DNA from: Sediminicola sp035798135
GTDB lineage: Bacteria > Bacteroidota > Bacteroidia > Flavobacteriales > Flavobacteriaceae
NCBI GenBank assembly: GCA_035798135.1
Contig: JAPFBR010000001.1
Location: 124,001-188,000, forward strand
DNA: 64,000 nucleotides
Reading direction: 5' to 3'
Shown: positions 26,187 to 34,487 of the stretch, one piece after another
Layout: every line of letters starts with the position of its first letter
Position numbering within the stretch: position 1 is the first letter of the stretch
Translations under genes and position numbers: made by a program
The notes under the pieces: generated by a model
What the model was told of the DNA's origin: nothing
The model's database searches: none
The model's input: the letters and a program-made list of their open reading frames with translations, nothing else

Positions 26187-27269
26187 TTACATCTTTTTGG
26201 CACCGTATCCAATTGCATCGCAAATATACTGTCCGTTTTCACAATATCCAACCAACTCATTCTTAATAAATTGATAAACTATTTCCTTCTCTACCTCGGG
26301 GTACAGGACATGTACATTGGCCCCAGCATCCAGGGTAAAACAAACGTGGGTATTTGAATGCTCACGGAAGGCCCAAATTTTATTGATGATCTCCAAGGTA
26401 TTGGGCTTCATCAGTATAAAATAGGGCAAACTGGTCATCATCATGGCATGAAGGGTCAGCGCCTCACTTTCCACAATTGCTATAAATGCATCCAAATCCC
26501 CATTGGCGAAAACCGACTGTAATTTGGTGAGATTGGCATGTGCCTGTAAAAATCTTTGCTCAGCAAAGGGATGGCCATGCATCAGATCATGTCCAACCGT
26601 ACTGCTCACTTGTTTTTGTCCTTTGTCCACCAGTAAGATGGTATCCTGATAATTCTTAAAAATATCATGGACGGGATGGGGATACTTAATGGCATATTCA
26701 TTGGAACTACCCTCGGTTTCACCATGCCGTCCCCATTCCATAAGATCTCCTTCTATACTTCTACAAGCACTTCCGGAACCCAGACGGGCCAAAAAGGATG
26801 CTTTTCTTCTGAAAAATTCCTCACTTATTTCTGGATTCAATTCCTTTTCCAAACTCATTAAGCATAGGGAAAGCGCACTCATTCCGCTTGCGGAGGAAGC
26901 AATACCACTGCTATGTGGAAAAGAATTGGAAGTTTCAATGGTAAAATTATAGGATTTTAAAAAAGGCAAATACTTTTCTACCCTCTCGAAAAAGGTTGCT
27001 ATTTTAGGCCTGAACGATTCCTTTGTCTTGCCTTCGAACAGTAACTCAAAGGAGAATTCATTTCCTTTTTCTTCCAGCTTTTTATATGTTACAGTAGTGG
27101 TTGTGGCACAGGCATCCAAAGTAAAACTTATGGAAGGATTGGCAGGAATCTGGTTCTCCTTCTTTCCCCAATATTTTACAAGGGCTATGTTACTGGGTGA
27201 TTTCCAAGTACTCTTACCATATCCTACTTTATTTGGATATGCCAAAGGGACAAAGTCTGTTCCGGTCAT
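26187..27269 (-). CDS. mvaD: Diphosphomevalonate decarboxylase
   Basis: 360 residues. It opens with NIALVKYWGKKENQIPANPS, the hallmark of this decarboxylase, followed by the GHMP loop SSGIASSASGMSALSL and the C-terminal FTLDAGANVHVLYP with the catalytic Asp region. It converts mevalonate diphosphate to isopentenyl diphosphate with ATP. It is the first gene of the minus-strand mevalonate string and is divergent from tspO. Confidence 0.93.
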   Translation of the reverse strand: MTGTDFVPLAYPNKVGYGKSTWKSPSNIALVKYWGKKENQIPANPSISFTLDACATTTTVTYKKLEEKGNEFSFELLFEGKTKESFRPKIATFFERVEKYLPFLKSYNFTIETSNSFPHSSGIASSASGMSALSLCLMSLEKELNPEISEEFFRRKASFLARLGSGSACRSIEGDLMEWGRHGETEGSSNEYAIKYPHPVHDIFKNYQDTILLVDKGQKQVSSTVGHDLMHGHPFAEQRFLQAHANLTKLQSVFANGDLDAFIAIVESEALTLHAMMMTSLPYFILMKPNTLEIINKIWAFREHSNTHVCFTLDAGANVHVLYPEVEKEIVYQFIKNELVGYCENGQYICDAIGYGAKKM

Positions 27270-27286
27270 TTGGTGAATAATTTCTG

Positions 27287-27294
27287 CAAAGATA
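27287..27294 (-). promoter_or_regulatory. -7 box (TATCTTTG) upstream of mvaD
   Basis: TATCTTTG on the minus strand, 18 bases before the mvaD start. No clear TTG is found at the expected -33 distance, so this is a partial match. Confidence 0.35.
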
Positions 27295-27362
27295 GTTTTT
27301 AAGGGCTTTTACGATGGTCCCGAAGTAAATAAATTACTACTTTAGGGTCTTACAGCCAAATT

Positions 27363-27836
27363 TTGAAAAAGAGAATATATTATATAGCTATCTCCGTTGC
27401 GGTTTGTTTGCTGATTGGTTTTCTATCCGGTTTTGCAACCCAATCTTCTATAAATGATTGGTATGTAACCCTGAACAAACCAAGCTTTAACCCTCCCAAT
27501 TGGATCTTTGCCCCTGTATGGACCATACTTTACATAATGATGGGCATTGCGGCAGGATTGGTCTGGTCGCGGGGCTTCTATCATGTCTGGGTAAAAACGG
27601 CCCTCTACCATTTTGGCTTTCAACTATTGCTCAATGGGCTCTGGAGCATCGTTTTCTTTGGCTTTCAAAATCCCTTAATAGCCCTGTTCGTCATTTTAGC
27701 CTTACTGGTTTTGATCGTATTGACCATTAAATGGTTCAAAGTGGTCCATAGATCGGCTGCCTATTTGATGATCCCTTATTTTCTTTGGATATGTTTTGCA
27801 ACGGTTTTGAATTATAAGATCTGGGAGTTAAATTAA
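27363..27836 (+). CDS. tspO: TspO/MBR family membrane protein
   Basis: 157 residues with five membrane spans, the family's normal size. Signature stretches are WYVTLNKPSFNPPNWIF, PVWTILYIMMGIAAGLVW and LNGLWSIVFFGFQNP. TspO proteins bind tetrapyrroles or sterol-like ligands and are linked to stress responses. The frame starts with TTG at 27363 (KKRIYYIA follows); no ATG occurs before the first membrane span is complete, so the TTG start is preferred. Divergent from mvaD, with 93 bases between. Confidence 0.9.
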   Translation: MKKRIYYIAISVAVCLLIGFLSGFATQSSINDWYVTLNKPSFNPPNWIFAPVWTILYIMMGIAAGLVWSRGFYHVWVKTALYHFGFQLLLNGLWSIVFFGFQNPLIALFVILALLVLIVLTIKWFKVVHRSAAYLMIPYFLWICFATVLNYKIWELN

Positions 27837-27925
27837 TTAGACCTAATATGAATAGCTTGAAATAAGTTTCTCTGCAACTCATTGAATTGATCCATTGGGT
27901 CCAGTTCAAACCCACCTCTATCTCC

Positions 27926-29191
27926 TCAATTGCCCACTATTGCTTTAGCTGCGATAAAAGCACCTGTCCAGGCATTTTGAAAATTAAAACCTCCCGTTAT
28001 AGCATCAACATTCATGATTTCCCCTGCAAAATAGAGTCCGGGAGCGATTTTGCTTTCGTATGTCTTAAAATTTATTTCTTTTAAATCGATGCCCCCTGCA
28101 GTGACGAATTCCTCTTTAAAGGTGCTTTTGCCATCAACCATGAACTCGGAACCCGTTAGTTGTCCGGTCAATTCTTGTAGGTCATTCTTGGAAACGTCTG
28201 CCCACTTGGTACTATCAGAAATTCCTGAGGCCTTTACCAGATTAATCCACAACCTTTTAGGAATATCAAAGGCATTGGTCCTCAAGATGGTTTTTTTTGC
28301 TTCAACCTCCTTAATATCCAATAATTGCTGGTATACTCCTCCTTCGTGATAGGCTGCCAACCAATTCACTCGAATTTTAAATTTGTACTTAAAATCGTTT
28401 AGTATTCTGGCACCCCATGCCGATAGCTTCAATATTGCCGGACCGCTCATACCCCAGTGGGTGATCAACAACGGCCCTTCTGACTGAAGATTGAACTGTT
28501 GTGCCACCTTACTTTTCAGGGCAATGTTCACCCTGGAATCTGTTGGAGTTAACGGCAAGACCTCAACCGATGCATGTGTACTTACACCTGGAATTCCTGC
28601 TATCCGGTCGTCTTTGATATTAAAGGTAAAGAGGGAGGGAACAGGAGGTACAATAGAATGCCCCAAAGCTTCGAGCATCTTCCAAATTTTTGGATTACTG
28701 CCCGTTGCCACCAATATTTTTTTGGCTTGAAATTCCCTTTTAATGGATTGGACCGCAAAGCCATTCTCAGATTTTGTGATTCCTGTGACAGAACTATTCA
28801 TTAAAATGGTTACACCCAGTCGATCCACCTCACCCATAAAGCAATCGATTATGGTCTGGGATGAATTTGAAACTGGAAACATACGGCCATCTTCCTCAAT
28901 TTTGAGGGGCACGCCTCTAGCTTCAAAAAATGCGATGGTATCTCCGCTACAAAAGGTATGGAAGGGGCCCAATAATTCTTTTTCCCCTCTGGGGTAATGA
29001 CTTACCAATTCCCCGGGATCAAACTCGGCATGGGTAACGTTACATCGCCCTCCCCCAGATACCTTGACCTTGGTGAGCACTTCCTTGCCACGCTCTAAAA
29101 GAACAATTTTTAATTTTGGGTTTTCCTCCGCTATATGGATGGCCGCAAAAAAGCCCGCAGCACCACCCCCAATTATTAGCACATCATACAT
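27926..29191 (-). CDS. BaiN/HI0933-type FAD-dependent oxidoreductase
   Basis: 421 residues. N-terminal FAD motif VLIIGGGAAGFFAAIHIAEE, then KVKVSGGGRCNVTHA, which marks the HI0933/YhiN family; the C-terminus closes with GLYFAGEIMNVDAITGGFNFQNAWTGAFIAA. The family's physiological substrate is mostly unknown, though one member (BaiN) reduces bile-acid intermediates. Its ATG overlaps the stop of the upstream phosphodiesterase gene by one base (TAATG), so the two are co-transcribed. Convergent with tspO; no terminator is evident in the 89-base gap. Confidence 0.85.
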   Translation of the reverse strand: MYDVLIIGGGAAGFFAAIHIAEENPKLKIVLLERGKEVLTKVKVSGGGRCNVTHAEFDPGELVSHYPRGEKELLGPFHTFCSGDTIAFFEARGVPLKIEEDGRMFPVSNSSQTIIDCFMGEVDRLGVTILMNSSVTGITKSENGFAVQSIKREFQAKKILVATGSNPKIWKMLEALGHSIVPPVPSLFTFNIKDDRIAGIPGVSTHASVEVLPLTPTDSRVNIALKSKVAQQFNLQSEGPLLITHWGMSGPAILKLSAWGARILNDFKYKFKIRVNWLAAYHEGGVYQQLLDIKEVEAKKTILRTNAFDIPKRLWINLVKASGISDSTKWADVSKNDLQELTGQLTGSEFMVDGKSTFKEEFVTAGGIDLKEINFKTYESKIAPGLYFAGEIMNVDAITGGFNFQNAWTGAFIAAKAIVGN

Positions 29192-29943
29192 TAATGTATA
29201 CGTTCGGGAAAGTTCGTGAAAATACCATCAACGCCTAAGTCCTGCATTTTCTCAATATCCTCAGGTTCATTTACGGTATAAGTATAGATTTTAAAGCCTT
29301 CTGCTTTGATTTCCTCAATGTTATCCTTTGTGAGCGTTTTATAATGCGGATTAATGGCTACCGCTCCCAACTCCTTGGCCACTGGAATGGCCTCCAACGG
29401 GTTTCCGTCTGTAAGCACGGCAATGGCGATATTCTTGTTTAACTTGCGCATATCCCTCAGTTCCTTCCAATTAAAGCTGGAAATCAAGAAATCTTCCAAT
29501 TTCCAACCTTTTTCTTTAACATAATACTCAATTATAAAGTTCACGCGATCCGCTGTACCTGCACCTTTTAATTCAATGTTCAAGGGCACCTTATGGTCTA
29601 TAAGTTTCAATACATCCTGCAGCATGGGGATTTGGTGGTTACCATCCAAGGTTACCCCTTTTAGGTCGAAAATATTGTAATCCTCTATTTTTCCCCCTGC
29701 GTTGGATAGCCTCTCCAAGGTTTCGTCATGAAAAACAACGATCTCCCCACTTTTGACCTTAAAAACATCAATTTCTATCATATTAACGCCAAGATCCAAA
29801 GCCTTTTGAACTGACGCCAAGGTATTTTCTGTTTCGTGGCCCATGGCCCCTCTATGTCCAATTACAATGGTTTCGTTCATTTTTTTACAATTTGATAATA
29901 AAAGTAAGCAGCCAAGGCCTAAAAAAAAGTGGAATCTTTTCAT
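29191..29943 (-). CDS. Glycerophosphodiester phosphodiesterase, lipoprotein
   Basis: 250 residues. A lipoprotein signal (lipobox LLSNC, Cys19) precedes a GDPD domain: GHRGAMGHETENT with the catalytic His/Arg and Glu, MIEIDVFKVKSG (metal-binding Glu/Asp), VFHDETLERL (second His) and LNIELKG. It hydrolyses glycerophosphodiesters, releasing glycerol-3-phosphate and an alcohol, most likely in the periplasm. The last residues GVDGIFTNFPERI form the normal C-terminal strand. Minus-strand TATTTTTG at 29974-29967 may be its -7 box. Confidence 0.88.
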   Translation of the reverse strand: MKRFHFFLGLGCLLLLSNCKKMNETIVIGHRGAMGHETENTLASVQKALDLGVNMIEIDVFKVKSGEIVVFHDETLERLSNAGGKIEDYNIFDLKGVTLDGNHQIPMLQDVLKLIDHKVPLNIELKGAGTADRVNFIIEYYVKEKGWKLEDFLISSFNWKELRDMRKLNKNIAIAVLTDGNPLEAIPVAKELGAVAINPHYKTLTKDNIEEIKAEGFKIYTYTVNEPEDIEKMQDLGVDGIFTNFPERIH

Positions 29944-30136
29944 TTTAATCGGTTTAAATGAGCCATCAAAAATACAATTTGAAATCGAATTAGCACTATT
30001 TGAAATTTATAGATTTATATGCGGGCTATTCAACCCTTTAGCGTATTAAAATCCAATTATATTGTTAATTTATTAGATATATTGAAACCAATATTAATTA
30101 TCTTTAAGTAACCATAACCAATTAAATCAATAAATT

Positions 30137-30550
30137 ATGTTTTCAAAATCAAACGTATTGGCCACAATTATAGGCTTTGTGGTCATGTTTCTATTGGGCT
30201 ATGCCATTTGGGGAATAGCTACAGCCGAATTCTTTGAGGCCCATGCAACAAACAATATTATGAAAGACCCACCCGATCTGTTGTTTATCGCTTTAGGGAA
30301 TTTGATAGGAACCTTTGCCATAAGCACCATCTACGGCAAGTGGGCTGCAGGGGCTTACAGTGCAGCCAATGGCTTCACCTTTGGTATCTGGATCGGAATA
30401 TTTGTAGGTTTGGGAATGGGCTTGCTATGGTATGGCACCTCCGAACTAATGGATTTGACAGGGCATTTGGCAGAAGCTACCATTGACATCGTCTTCTATG
30501 GTATAATAGGCGCAGTTATTGGATTTGTATATCAAAAAACGGCCGCTTAA
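30137..30550 (+). CDS. Small four-span membrane protein of unknown function
   Basis: 137 residues. I do not recognise the family. Hydrophobic segments at about 8-30, 46-66, 80-102 and 112-132 give four membrane spans, with a charged loop EFFEAHATNN between the first two. Glycines are frequent in the spans, as in small pore-like or DUF1761-type proteins, but no motif decides this. It stands alone, with its own terminator just after it, and is preceded by about 190 A/T-rich bases. Confidence 0.7.
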   Translation: MFSKSNVLATIIGFVVMFLLGYAIWGIATAEFFEAHATNNIMKDPPDLLFIALGNLIGTFAISTIYGKWAAGAYSAANGFTFGIWIGIFVGLGMGLLWYGTSELMDLTGHLAEATIDIVFYGIIGAVIGFVYQKTAA

Positions 30551-30555
30551 AAGCA

Positions 30556-30598
30556 TAAAAAAGAACTGGGTAATTCCTAGTTACGCCAGTTCTTTTTT
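30556..30598 (+). terminator. Rho-independent terminator
   Basis: AAAAAAGAACTGG pairs with CCAGTTCTTTTTT, with an inner GTAA/TTAC extension and one bulged G, followed directly by the T-run. A/T tracts on both sides allow use by the plus-strand membrane protein gene and by the minus-strand GH13 operon. Confidence 0.85.
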
Positions 30599-30654
30599 AC
30601 ATTCTATTTGGATGCAATCTATATTCCGAGGGATACATGAATCCCCTAACCTTG

Positions 30655-32535
30655 TTAATGTTCCAATTTAAATATAAAAGATTGCAAAGGCTTTAAATCA
30701 ACGCGCATCCTTGCATTTCCTTTCTGTACTTTAAGGATAGCTGTACCTTCGTCATAAAGCTGATCTGACAACAAATAATCTCCGTCTTTTAATTGCCATT
30801 TATTGATAAGATCGTGTGGTAAGCCAAGGTTAAAACCATACGTATCATGGGCATCAAAATTGGTGACAATGATCAATTTTTCCGTATCTGACCATCTGGC
30901 AAAGGAAAAAACACGATGATTGTACCATTCTGTATTTTCCCTATTGAAGGAATGTAGCTCTTGGTAGTTACCCATCAATGCACTGCTCTGAACCGTAAAA
31001 TTCAAAAGTCTTTTGTAAAAATCCCTTAAATCCTTCTCTTCTGGTCTTAAGGTGGCACCATCAAATTTTTTATTGTTCACCCAACGTTGCAAATGCGGCA
31101 CCCCGATATAGTCGAAAATAGAGGTACGACCAAGACTACCAAATCCAGGATTTTCCAACCCAGGTTCTCCCACCTCTTGTCCAAAATAAATCATGGTCGG
31201 GGAGGTACTGATTGTTGTGGATACTACCATTGCCGGTTTGCCATTTTCAGCACTGCCTGCGAATTCCGGACTTGGGAGACGGAGTTCATCATGGTTCTCC
31301 AAAAAGTGCAACATATGGTGTTCTATATCCAACATACTCTGTTGTACTGTATTGATCTGGTCTGTCCAACCGTGTCCTTGAATTATTGGCACCAAGGAAT
31401 CATACAACCCTACCTTATCATATAAATAGTCCATTTTGCCCTTATGAATATAATCCCTGTACAAACTTGGTCGGTAAACCTCTGCCATTAAGAAAGCGTC
31501 CGGATTCTTCATTTTGATGGACGAGTTCATAAAGCTCCAGAACTCCACGGGAACTATTTCAGCCATATCATATCGAAAGCCATCTACCCCCATATCGATC
31601 CAATATAAGGCGATATCTCTAAATTTTTTCCAACTATTGGGAACATCCTTATCTTTCCAAAACTTGAAATGGGCCTTGTAATCTTTTGTATCATACCCTT
31701 CAGGTAGGGTATCGAACTCATACACTCCATCTGGAGTAATACCATAATTAATTTTCACGGTCTCGTACCAATCATTGAATCCAGGTTGGGAGGTACGTGC
31801 ACCGTTCCCAGTCCATTTTGCAGGGAATTCATCAAATTTACCGTCGATCAATACTGATTTTTCTCCTCCCAAAGGCAAGTAGCCATGTTCCCAATGGGGA
31901 ACTTTAAAAGGTTTTCCAGGATTATAATAGAAATTATTGTCCCGCTTATAGGTTACCGTAGTATCGTCCTCTGCGCCAAAATCGACAACCCCTTCCGGAT
32001 TGTTCTTGCCTTCGTATCTTCTGGCTACATGGTTGGGAACAATATCTATGATCACTTTTAAACCGTTTTTATGGGTGCGTTCCACGAGTGCTTTAAATTC
32101 TTCCAACCTTTGGGCCGGATCTGTTGCCAAATCAGGATTCACATTGTAATAATCTTTTACCGCATAGGGAGAACCAGCCCTGCCCTTCACCACCTCCGGA
32201 TCATCATTGGAAATGCCATAAGCAGTATAATCATTGATCACTGCATGGTGCGGAATTCCGGTATACCAGATATAGGTAACCCCGAGATCCTTAATCCCTT
32301 TCAGGGCCGCATCGGTAAAGTCGGCAAATTTACCCACCCCATTTTTCTCAAGGGTTCCCCAAGGCTTATTTGTGGTATTTGTATTCCCAAATAATCGGGT
32401 AAAAACCTGATAAACCACTTCTTTATGTTCTTCTGCCTTTTTCATTTCCAAATCTTCTTTTTTCTCTTGTCCACAACCCAATATTAAAAGACATGTGCTG
32501 ATAGTACTAAAGATAATAAATGTAATTTTCTTCAT
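30655..32535 (-). CDS. GH13 alpha-amylase-family lipoprotein
   Basis: 626 residues. A lipoprotein signal ends at Cys21 (LILGC). The GH13 barrel shows VIIDIVPNHV (region I), DGFRYDMAE (region II, nucleophile Asp323), AEVYRP (Glu352) and FLENHDE (Asp416). The C-terminal beta domain is short. The anchored form suggests action at the cell surface or in the periplasm on starch or maltodextrins. It is the last gene of the pgmB-GH65-GH13-GH13 string, 75 bases after its neighbour. Subfamily not certain. Confidence 0.88.
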   Translation of the reverse strand: MKKITFIIFSTISTCLLILGCGQEKKEDLEMKKAEEHKEVVYQVFTRLFGNTNTTNKPWGTLEKNGVGKFADFTDAALKGIKDLGVTYIWYTGIPHHAVINDYTAYGISNDDPEVVKGRAGSPYAVKDYYNVNPDLATDPAQRLEEFKALVERTHKNGLKVIIDIVPNHVARRYEGKNNPEGVVDFGAEDDTTVTYKRDNNFYYNPGKPFKVPHWEHGYLPLGGEKSVLIDGKFDEFPAKWTGNGARTSQPGFNDWYETVKINYGITPDGVYEFDTLPEGYDTKDYKAHFKFWKDKDVPNSWKKFRDIALYWIDMGVDGFRYDMAEIVPVEFWSFMNSSIKMKNPDAFLMAEVYRPSLYRDYIHKGKMDYLYDKVGLYDSLVPIIQGHGWTDQINTVQQSMLDIEHHMLHFLENHDELRLPSPEFAGSAENGKPAMVVSTTISTSPTMIYFGQEVGEPGLENPGFGSLGRTSIFDYIGVPHLQRWVNNKKFDGATLRPEEKDLRDFYKRLLNFTVQSSALMGNYQELHSFNRENTEWYNHRVFSFARWSDTEKLIIVTNFDAHDTYGFNLGLPHDLINKWQLKDGDYLLSDQLYDEGTAILKVQKGNARMRVDLKPLQSFIFKLEH

Positions 32536-32610
32536 AGGGTAATAGCTCAGATTTTGTAATTGCCAACAAATTCCATTTTTTATGTTGAAATCCCAACCCG
32601 CTGGATTTTA

Positions 32611-34446
32611 TTATTCCAATTCAATGATCATACTTTTCTTGGGACCAATGGTGAGTTTATTGTCCAATTTTATTGCTGTGTCGGTCAATACTTCCTTTCC
32701 TTGTTGAAAACCCTTCAAGTTTTCGGCAAACCTGTCCAATGCAAGTTCTTTTGGGGTCTTATTATTGTTCAGGATCACCATCACTGCTTTCCCTTCCACA
32801 GATCTGAAATACACATATACTTCCTCCTCAGGGACATACTGTGTGGTCTTTCCTTTATGAATAACACTGGCGTTTTTTCGCCAATTAAAAAGCTTTTTTG
32901 AGAAATTGAAATAATTGTTTTGCAACTCATTCCTTCCCTTGGCCGTAAAAGCCGTGACCTTGTCTCCTTGCCAACCTCCTGGAAAATCCCTGCGGATATC
33001 CCCATCGCCTTTAGATTTATCTCCCTTCATTCCTATCTCGCTACCGTAATAAATTTGGGGAATGCCCCTCACGGTTGCAATTAGGGTCATTGCCAATTGG
33101 TAATCCTCAAAATTGGGATACAGCTCATTGATCCTTGGGGTGTCATGGTTTTCTGCAAATACCAGAATATTATTGATATTGGGATAAAGGAAGTCGTTCA
33201 CAAAATTCTCGTAAAGTTGTATAATCCCGGTGTTCCATGTAGGTTTTTCAACCTTAAAAACTTCCATAATGGCATCGTGCAGGGTAAAATCCATTACCGT
33301 GGGCAAGTTGGAATTATATCCTTGAATAGCCCCTACTTGGCTATCCTTTTGCCAATAGGCCATCTGTGCCTGATCATGCATCCAAACTTCCCCAGCGATG
33401 TTGAAATTTGGATATTCATCGGTTATGGCCTTGGTCCACTTTGCAATCCCTTCCTTATCGTTAAAGGAATAGGTGTCTACCCTAAACCCATCCAAATCAG
33501 CATATTCTATCCACCAGATTGCATTTTGTGTGAGATATTTCAATACCAAGGGGTTCTTTTGATTAAGATCGGGCATGGACTTTACAAACCAACCATCCAT
33601 ACAGTATTTATAATCGTATTGGGACACATTGGGATCCATTTGAGTGGTCATTCTGTAATTCGTCTGCCCATACCCTGGAAACTGATGAATCCAATCATAG
33701 GTTGGCAGATCTTTCATCATCCAATGGGTTATGCCCCAATGATTGGTGACATAATCAAAGATCAATTTCATATCCCTTTTATGGAGCTCTGATGCCAAGC
33801 GCCTATAATCTTCATTGGTTCCAAATCTTGGATCAATCTTATAGACATCGCTCTGGGCATAGGTATGATATGAATATTTTGCGTCATTATCCTCACACAT
33901 GGGCGTACTCCAAATAGCGGTAGCACCCAATTCCTCCAGATAATCCAAATGGTCAATTATGCCTTGTATATCCCCTCCATGTCGTCCTCCATCTAAAGTC
34001 CTATTGACTTTCTCAATTACATCCGGATGGGAATCTATGGCCGGATTTCCATTGGCAAAGCGATCGGGCATCAACAAATAAACCAGATCCGAGGCATCAT
34101 AGCTTTTCCTATCTGAAGAATTAGGTCTGCGCTCCTTAAGTTCATAGGGAATGGTCTGCACCAATCCATCACCATTCTTCAGTAGAATATTAAAGGTTCC
34201 CGCTGTTGCACCTTCAGTATTTAAGGTGATGAAAAGGTAGTTTGCATTCTCTGTTCGATCTTCACTGTCAATTTTCAACCCATTAATTTCAGGGGTATAG
34301 GAAGCAATGTCCTTTCCGTACAGCATTACCTGCACCTGGGGATTTTTCATGCCACTCCACCAAAATGTAGGCTCTACCCTATCTACCTGCGCCATAATGG
34401 AAACATAGGACAAGACAGTGCATGTCAATAAAAAAATATTTTTCAT
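32611..34446 (-). CDS. GH13 neopullulanase/cyclomaltodextrinase (SusA-like), exported
   Basis: 611 residues. Signal peptide 1-19 (cleaved near SIMAQ), an N-terminal Ig-like domain (20-105) typical of neopullulanases, the GH13 barrel, and a C-terminal beta domain. Conserved regions are FDYVTNH (I), DGFRVDTYS (II, nucleophile Asp324), GEVWMHD (Glu353) and FAENHDTPR (Asp435). It resembles SusA and periplasmic cyclomaltodextrinases. It should hydrolyse oligosaccharides delivered by SusC to maltose and glucose. Spacing to the GH65 gene is 41 bases. Confidence 0.88.
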   Translation of the reverse strand: MKNIFLLTCTVLSYVSIMAQVDRVEPTFWWSGMKNPQVQVMLYGKDIASYTPEINGLKIDSEDRTENANYLFITLNTEGATAGTFNILLKNGDGLVQTIPYELKERRPNSSDRKSYDASDLVYLLMPDRFANGNPAIDSHPDVIEKVNRTLDGGRHGGDIQGIIDHLDYLEELGATAIWSTPMCEDNDAKYSYHTYAQSDVYKIDPRFGTNEDYRRLASELHKRDMKLIFDYVTNHWGITHWMMKDLPTYDWIHQFPGYGQTNYRMTTQMDPNVSQYDYKYCMDGWFVKSMPDLNQKNPLVLKYLTQNAIWWIEYADLDGFRVDTYSFNDKEGIAKWTKAITDEYPNFNIAGEVWMHDQAQMAYWQKDSQVGAIQGYNSNLPTVMDFTLHDAIMEVFKVEKPTWNTGIIQLYENFVNDFLYPNINNILVFAENHDTPRINELYPNFEDYQLAMTLIATVRGIPQIYYGSEIGMKGDKSKGDGDIRRDFPGGWQGDKVTAFTAKGRNELQNNYFNFSKKLFNWRKNASVIHKGKTTQYVPEEEVYVYFRSVEGKAVMVILNNNKTPKELALDRFAENLKGFQQGKEVLTDTAIKLDNKLTIGPKKSMIIELE

Positions 34447-34487
34447 GCATCTCGCATTAATTAAAACGTCGGTTTATTCCATTAAGA

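Noticed and set aside
33097..33792. Long plus-strand open frame (231 codons) opposite the GH13 gene
   Set aside because: It lies entirely antisense to a well-supported GH13 gene, has an atypical Ile/Pro/Gly/His-rich composition and matches no known domain.
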